Shown here: in pieces, positions 4,837 to 8,272 of the stretch
Layout: each line of letters begins with the position of its first letter
How positions within the stretch are numbered: the first letter of the stretch is position 1
From: Candidatus Roizmanbacteria bacterium
GTDB lineage: Bacteria > Patescibacteriota > Microgenomatia > UBA1406 > GWC2-37-13
Length of the DNA stretch: 8,272 nucleotides
Reading direction: 5' to 3'
Assembly: GCA_026395475.1 (NCBI GenBank)
Contig: JAPLYQ010000116.1
Coordinates: forward strand, 1 to 8,272
The notes under the pieces: generated by a model
The model's database searches: none
What the model saw: only the letters and a program-made list of their open reading frames with translations
Told to the model about the DNA's origin: nothing
Position numbers and translations under genes: made by a program

Positions 4837-7401
4837 TTAATTCATAAAAGTATTAAGTGATATATAATCCTTCACATATGTAGGAATTATTTTCTTGAAT
4901 CCGTTTAGTCTCTGGTATTCTTCAAAATCAAAAGACGGTGTGAAATTTAATTGAGCAAGTTGATTAGTATCTATAATATCTCTTATTTGTGGGTCAACGA
5001 TGTATGCTTTAAAGAAACTCTTTGCTGGTGCATAGTGCTCTTGATCTACTTCGTTTACCTCTGTGAATTTACTCCATTCTGATTCAAGTAATTCGTCTTT
5101 CATTTCAAACTTATCTTTTTGCCCAAATGCAACTTGTAGAAATTCACGAACGGTAATACGGCGGTCAACATTAAAAGTCTTTCTGATTCCTTGCAGATTC
5201 AGATAGTGGTTTGGCTTATCAAATATATGAGTCTTTGTATAATCTTCAGCTCCTGCCACATCTCCATTATTCCAAAGACTCTGCAATGTATCATTAGAAA
5301 GAATATCTTCCTCTATAGCACGCTTGAAGCCTTCACGATCAATACGCATACCTTCTTTACCAATGTGTGATTCTTTAAGGGAGGCAAGCTCGTCTGATGT
5401 AGCTAAATCTATAAGGCTTTTATTTTCTGTTGGAGTAGGCTCTTCAATAATAGGACCCTCATTGCCTCCAGGACTACCTACAGGAGGTTCAACAATGACC
5501 CCTTTCTTTGTTATAGGAAGTTTTATTTTCTCATCATATTCAAATTCATTTTCAAAGTATTCACAAGTAGCAAAAAAATCAAAGAATTTAAAATGTTCCT
5601 TGGGTGCTGTAACGTTCTCTTTTGTATCGTAATCTATATATTCAAATAAATATTTGCGTGTACCTCTTCCTTTAATCTGTACAAACTCTGCTGGACTAAA
5701 TACCGGACGCATCAATGCAAGGTTTAAAATATCTTGGCAATCGTAACCTGTAGTCATCATGCCTACAGTAACAGCTACACGAGTCTTACTGGAATCATAC
5801 CCTTCAGGCTTTGAAACTTTTCCATTAAGCATATTATTAGAAAAGTTGATTGTCATTTGCTGAGCAGTTGGAACTAGTGAAGTAACTTGTACTGCAAAAT
5901 TGGATTCACTATATTGTTCTGGCCATTTTTCAAATGCCAGTTTGTTTAATATATTTGTTACTCTTCCGGCATGTTTCTGGGATACGCAGAACACGATTGC
6001 TTTACCGAATAAATCTACATCATATTTTTTAGAAATAGGATCATAGATTCCATTGTCTATAAAAGCCTTACACATAGCGACATTTGTTTCTTCATTGAAA
6101 AACTTTCTTTCGTAATGGCGTTCATTAAATAGTTCATTAATTGTTTCGCCTTCCTCTGTGGTGGAATGGACAGAAAAACCATCTTCAGAAAGTAGCTCTG
6201 TAGTTATATCTGTACGTGCATCTACTACAATTGGATTAATTAAAAAACTATCTTCAACTCCTTTTAGTAAATCGTAGCTAAATGTTGGCTCACCTGAATC
6301 ACATCCAAATGTTTTATATGTATCAAGCAACTGCCTGCGTTCAAATTCTCTTTGAGTATCTGAGCCCTCAGTATCAAATCCTTTTAGATAATCTTTAGGA
6401 GTAGCAGTAAGACCAAGCTTGTATCCGACAAAGTATTCAAATACTGCACGACTGTTACCACCTATGGACCTATGAGCTTCATCGGAAATTACCATTTCAA
6501 AATCTGTGGGGGAAAATTCTTTTTTATATCTATCTCCAGCGAGGAATGTTTGAATAGTAGAAACAACAATGTTTGCATTTGCCCAAGAATCACGATTATC
6601 TTTATAAATCACACTTGTATAATCTCTGCCTAAATATTGCTTGAATGCTTTTTGTGCCTGGTCTTCTAATTCTAAACGATCAACAAGAAACAATACGCGA
6701 CGAGCGTTACCTGACTTAAGGAAAAGTTTTATGACTGCGGCAGAAATCAATGTTTTACCTGTTCCTGTTGCCATTTCAAAAAGAAACCTATTTTTATTTT
6801 CAAGAGCAGAAGTTTGCAGAGCTTTAATTGCGTTCACTTGATACGGACGCATTTGTTTTAATTTATTGTTTCGTAAAAATTCTACTCTTTTTGATTCATC
6901 TTGAAAATCTGGATCGTTTGCGTAGTTAGGCATTTGCGACTCAATAATATAATTTTCATCTACTTTTGTATTAGCAAGTTCTAAGGGATTTGGGATATAT
7001 TTTTCATATTGAGTAATAGAGTCTTGTGTTGGAAATCGTGAAATAGTATCGGGGTTGCCATGTTTTGTATCCCAGAAATAATGAATGTTGCCGTTAGACA
7101 AAATAACAAATCGTGCGTTTACATTGCGTGCATAATTACGAGCTTGTTCTTTAGCAGAAAGAGGATCAATAGATTCTTTCTTGGCTTCTACTACTACAAG
7201 AGCTCTACCGTCTTTATCTAGGAGTAGAAAATCAATAAATCCATGTGTGTCGTTTTCAAAGTCGTCACCAAGATCAGAGTATTTGACACCTGGCTCAAGT
7301 GAAATATTTTTGGGACCATTATTATCAGTTTCAAAACGCCACCCTGATTCTTCAAGGAGTTTATTTATTTTAATTCTTGCTGATGCTTCTTTATTATTCA
7401 T
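4837..7401 (-). CDS. hsdR: type I restriction enzyme R subunit HsdR (EcoEI-like)
   Basis: With the ATG at 7401 the protein has 854 residues and opens MNNKEASARIKINKLL, the usual HsdR beginning. A GTG at 7431 would add 10 unconvincing residues. The N-terminal PD-(D/E)xK nuclease shows Asp57 (FIDFLL) and Glu72-Ala-Lys74 (VVVEAKKE). The superfamily 2 motor follows: MRPYQ (184-188), Walker A ATGTGKT (211-217), DEAH (307-310), LTATP (331-335), TTGYDCQD (550-557) and motif VI QIKGRGTRKY (575-584). A Pro/Glu/Gly-rich linker (636-658) leads to a C-terminal domain of the EcoEI R type, which docks on the methyltransferase. HsdR moves unmethylated DNA past the complex using ATP and cuts it at a distance. 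All catalytic residues are present. It is the first gene of the operon; its promoter lies just upstream and has a possible operator. Confidence 0.95.
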   Translation of the reverse strand: MNNKEASARIKINKLLEESGWRFETDNNGPKNISLEPGVKYSDLGDDFENDTHGFIDFLLLDKDGRALVVVEAKKESIDPLSAKEQARNYARNVNARFVILSNGNIHYFWDTKHGNPDTISRFPTQDSITQYEKYIPNPLELANTKVDENYIIESQMPNYANDPDFQDESKRVEFLRNNKLKQMRPYQVNAIKALQTSALENKNRFLFEMATGTGKTLISAAVIKLFLKSGNARRVLFLVDRLELEDQAQKAFKQYLGRDYTSVIYKDNRDSWANANIVVSTIQTFLAGDRYKKEFSPTDFEMVISDEAHRSIGGNSRAVFEYFVGYKLGLTATPKDYLKGFDTEGSDTQREFERRQLLDTYKTFGCDSGEPTFSYDLLKGVEDSFLINPIVVDARTDITTELLSEDGFSVHSTTEEGETINELFNERHYERKFFNEETNVAMCKAFIDNGIYDPISKKYDVDLFGKAIVFCVSQKHAGRVTNILNKLAFEKWPEQYSESNFAVQVTSLVPTAQQMTINFSNNMLNGKVSKPEGYDSSKTRVAVTVGMMTTGYDCQDILNLALMRPVFSPAEFVQIKGRGTRKYLFEYIDYDTKENVTAPKEHFKFFDFFATCEYFENEFEYDEKIKLPITKKGVIVEPPVGSPGGNEGPIIEEPTPTENKSLIDLATSDELASLKESHIGKEGMRIDREGFKRAIEEDILSNDTLQSLWNNGDVAGAEDYTKTHIFDKPNHYLNLQGIRKTFNVDRRITVREFLQVAFGQKDKFEMKDELLESEWSKFTEVNEVDQEHYAPAKSFFKAYIVDPQIRDIIDTNQLAQLNFTPSFDFEEYQRLNGFKKIIPTYVKDYISLNTFMN

Positions 7402-7417
7402 AATTAATGAATTAATT
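7402..7417. repeat. inverted repeat at the hsdR start, possible operator
   Basis: AATTAAT, two bases, then ATTAATT form a perfect 7-base inverted repeat touching the hsdR ATG and overlapping the end of the predicted -10 box. A repressor bound here would block transcription of the whole operon. The sequence is pure A+T apart from one G, so chance occurrence in this genome is quite possible. Confidence 0.35.
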
Positions 7418-7423
7418 CTACCA
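7415..7423 (-). promoter_or_regulatory. extended -10 promoter of the hsdR operon
   Basis: The minus strand reads TGGTAGAAT, an extended -10 (TGn plus a 5/6 match to TATAAT). Transcription would start near 7408, about 6 bases before the hsdR ATG, so the leader is very short. No good -35 lies at the normal distance; extended -10 promoters can work without one. Confidence 0.4.
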
Positions 7424-7454
7424 CAAAACACCCATCCAATACAGCTGACAAATT

Positions 7455-7872
7455 CTACCCTTCCAACCCCACAATATACTCAAAATGCTTTTGGGAGACG
7501 GGTTGGATGGACAGGCGGGAGCCGCGGGCACGGACGAGCATGCCTTCGAGGGCGGGGTCAATCTCAGTGCCAGATTGGTTTATCTTTTGTGGCCTTTGGA
7601 TCATAGTGTTCATCCCCCTTTGCAAACTGCGTCTCGTCTGGGTGCGATGCCGAGGCTACGCGGGCTATACCGTATACGCCAGTGGGTGCGTCGGTAGTGC
7701 CATTGGAATGGTAAAAGAGGGCCATATCACCTACGGACATATCATTCATCATAAAATTGCGAGCCTGATAATTCCGGACACCGGACCAAGCCACCTTCTT
7801 ATCTTTTTTAAGGTCATCTATCGAGTAGCAATCCCCTTCACTTTTTATCAGCCAATATCTTTTTGTTTTCAT
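7455..7872 (-). pseudogene. EVE-domain protein gene, broken by internal deletion and frameshift
   Basis: The reading frame from the ATG at 7872 gives 102 residues ending at 7564. They match the first two thirds of an EVE domain: YWLIKSEGDCYSIDDL (6-21), WSGVRNYQARNFM (29-41), VGDMALFYHS (47-56), GVYGIARV (65-72), HYDPKATKDKPIW (89-101). It then stops (WH-stop). In another frame from about 7565 to the TAG at 7455 the rest of the domain is readable: EIDPALEGMLV, RARGSRLSIQPVS, FEYIVGLEG. What is missing is the strand normally between these parts (the MVDVxFVxKF-type segment), about 15 codons, and the remaining length is not a multiple of three. EVE proteins relate to the PUA/YTH fold and bind modified bases in nucleic acid, and some serve in restriction of modified DNA. 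The start overlaps the MoaD-like stop (ATGA). The truncated product may still be made, but its fold would be incomplete. A sequencing error could give the frame change, not the missing strand. Confidence 0.8.
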
Positions 7873-8120
7873 ATTATTTTAAAAGCTACAACATCACCAT
7901 CAAATAATGGAGAGTACTCTTTGGGTGGAATACCGTTTATAGTAAAGCCAAATTCGCCGGGTTTATATTTTTCCATTATTTCAGGATATTCTTCAAAGAT
8001 ATTTTGAAGGAGGAACATAAAGGGTGCGTTTTGGCTCATGATGACAGGGTGACTAGCCTTACCAGTGATATCCTGTAAGGTTTTATCAAATGTGACTTGG
8101 ATTGTGATTGATGGGGGCAT
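7869..8120 (-). CDS. MoaD/ThiS-like beta-grasp protein without C-terminal GG
   Basis: The 83-residue protein has the layout of small ubiquitin-like sulfur carriers. A first strand pair (SITIQVTFDKTLQDITG, 4-20) is followed by a helix in the position of the MoaD helix (APFMFLLQNIFEEYPEIMEKY, 32-52). A FGFTINGIPPKEY strand and turn (57-69) then precedes the typical PLFDGDVVAFKII end (71-83). MoaD and ThiS carry sulfur on a C-terminal Gly-Gly; this protein stops at Phe-Lys-Ile-Ile, so it cannot be a carrier of that kind. It may be a structural or regulatory relative of the fold. The stop overlaps the EVE start by ATGA, so the pair was translationally coupled. No Shine-Dalgarno is visible before its ATG. 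Confidence 0.65.
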   Translation of the reverse strand: MPPSITIQVTFDKTLQDITGKASHPVIMSQNAPFMFLLQNIFEEYPEIMEKYKPGEFGFTINGIPPKEYSPLFDGDVVAFKII

Positions 8121-8133
8121 GTGTGGATTACTA

Positions 8134-8163
8134 TTGACTGTTATGTATAGTGGGTGCTATAAT
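8134..8163 (+). promoter_or_regulatory. strong plus-strand sigma70 promoter
   Basis: TTGACT (8134-8139), an 18-base spacer, and TATAAT (8158-8163) with the extended TGC just before it. This is the best promoter in the window and the only convincing one on the plus strand. Transcription should start near 8170 and run directly into the hairpin at 8190-8215. It begins 14 bases from the start of the divergent MoaD-like gene, so both units share this region. Confidence 0.7.
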
Positions 8164-8189
8164 ACATTTATCACGAACGGAAGAGATCA

Positions 8190-8228
8190 CCCTTTAAGGT
8201 TTTGTCCTTAAGGGGCCTTTTCTTTTTT
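8190..8228 (+). terminator. intrinsic terminator just after the plus-strand promoter
   Basis: CCCTTTAAGG (8190-8199) pairs with CCTTAAGGGG (8206-8215) over ten bases with a single G-U pair and a loop of six. It is followed by CC, TTTT, C and six T (8218-8228). The U-tract exists only in the plus direction. Lying about 20 bases after the predicted start, it would end an RNA of roughly 55-60 bases, or act as an attenuator for a plus-strand gene beyond the window. Confidence 0.75.
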
Positions 8229-8272
8229 ATACTCTAATTTATTTTGTAAATCATTCATAAATCTCAAATATG
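8208..8272 (-). CDS. possible C-terminal end of an upstream gene (partial)
   Basis: The minus strand is open from the window edge to a TAA at 8210-8208, reading a tail such as RFMNDLQNKLEYKKEKAP. The composition is protein-like, but 20 codons are too few to judge. The Lys-rich end simply mirrors the T-tract of the plus-strand terminator, in which the stop codon lies. No family can be named; it may be a chance opening. Confidence 0.25.
   Translation of the reverse strand, partial: YLRFMNDLQNKLEYKKEKAP

Noticed and set aside
7399..7431. GTG at 7431 as hsdR start
   Set aside because: The extra ten residues are not HsdR-like and would include the predicted promoter; the ATG at 7401 gives the usual HsdR beginning.
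7507..8007. Plus-strand open frame of 166 codons, with others at 7181-7606 and 7485-7697
   Set aside because: They are antisense to the EVE gene, whose domain motifs are unmistakable on the minus strand, to hsdR and to the MoaD-like gene.
1..8272. CRISPR array, tRNA or rRNA gene, insertion sequence or integrase
   Set aside because: I saw no spaced direct repeats, no cloverleaf, no terminal inverted repeats with a transposase, and no recombinase motifs on either strand.

Overview
This is an AT-rich bacterial window using the standard code. Every well-supported gene lies on the minus strand, so the genes read from right to left. It looks like a defence locus. Promoters are sigma70-like (several TATAAT-type -10 boxes), genes are packed 3 to 7 bases apart, and clear Shine-Dalgarno sequences are almost absent; only one gene has a strong one. 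No marker fixes the taxon. A small-genome lineage such as a candidate-phylum bacterium would fit, but this is a weak inference.

Right end (8272 to about 7455): a strong plus-strand promoter runs almost at once into a perfect intrinsic terminator, predicting a very short RNA or a leader for a gene outside the window. On the minus strand lie a small MoaD/ThiS-like beta-grasp protein without the usual C-terminal Gly-Gly and, overlapping it by ATGA, an EVE-domain gene broken by an internal deletion plus frameshift. The last third of the EVE domain is still readable in another frame.

Centre (7401 to 780): one apparent operon of five genes. First comes hsdR, the type I restriction ATPase/nuclease with an EcoEI-type C-terminal region. 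Next is a single polypeptide that fuses the HsdM methyltransferase to a two-TRD HsdS specificity subunit. Then come a 132-residue three-helix membrane protein, a ThsB-like TIR protein with its catalytic Glu, and a 236-residue protein with a HEPN-like R-N-x4-H motif. The restriction system and the TIR/membrane/HEPN-like cassette are separated by 6 bases or less, so they are probably expressed together. The cassette resembles Thoeris in its TIR half but has no SIR2/SLOG or macro-domain ThsA. I think it is the most interesting part of the window: a TIR signal maker or NADase with a small membrane partner and a possible RNase, in layered defence with restriction.

Left end (780 to 1): a 45-residue Lys/Ser-rich protein with its own promoter, a short GC-richer stretch without a convincing gene, a bidirectional terminator, and the first 123 residues of a GIY-YIG nuclease-family protein with a promoter so close that its mRNA may be leaderless. 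The left edge cuts this gene.
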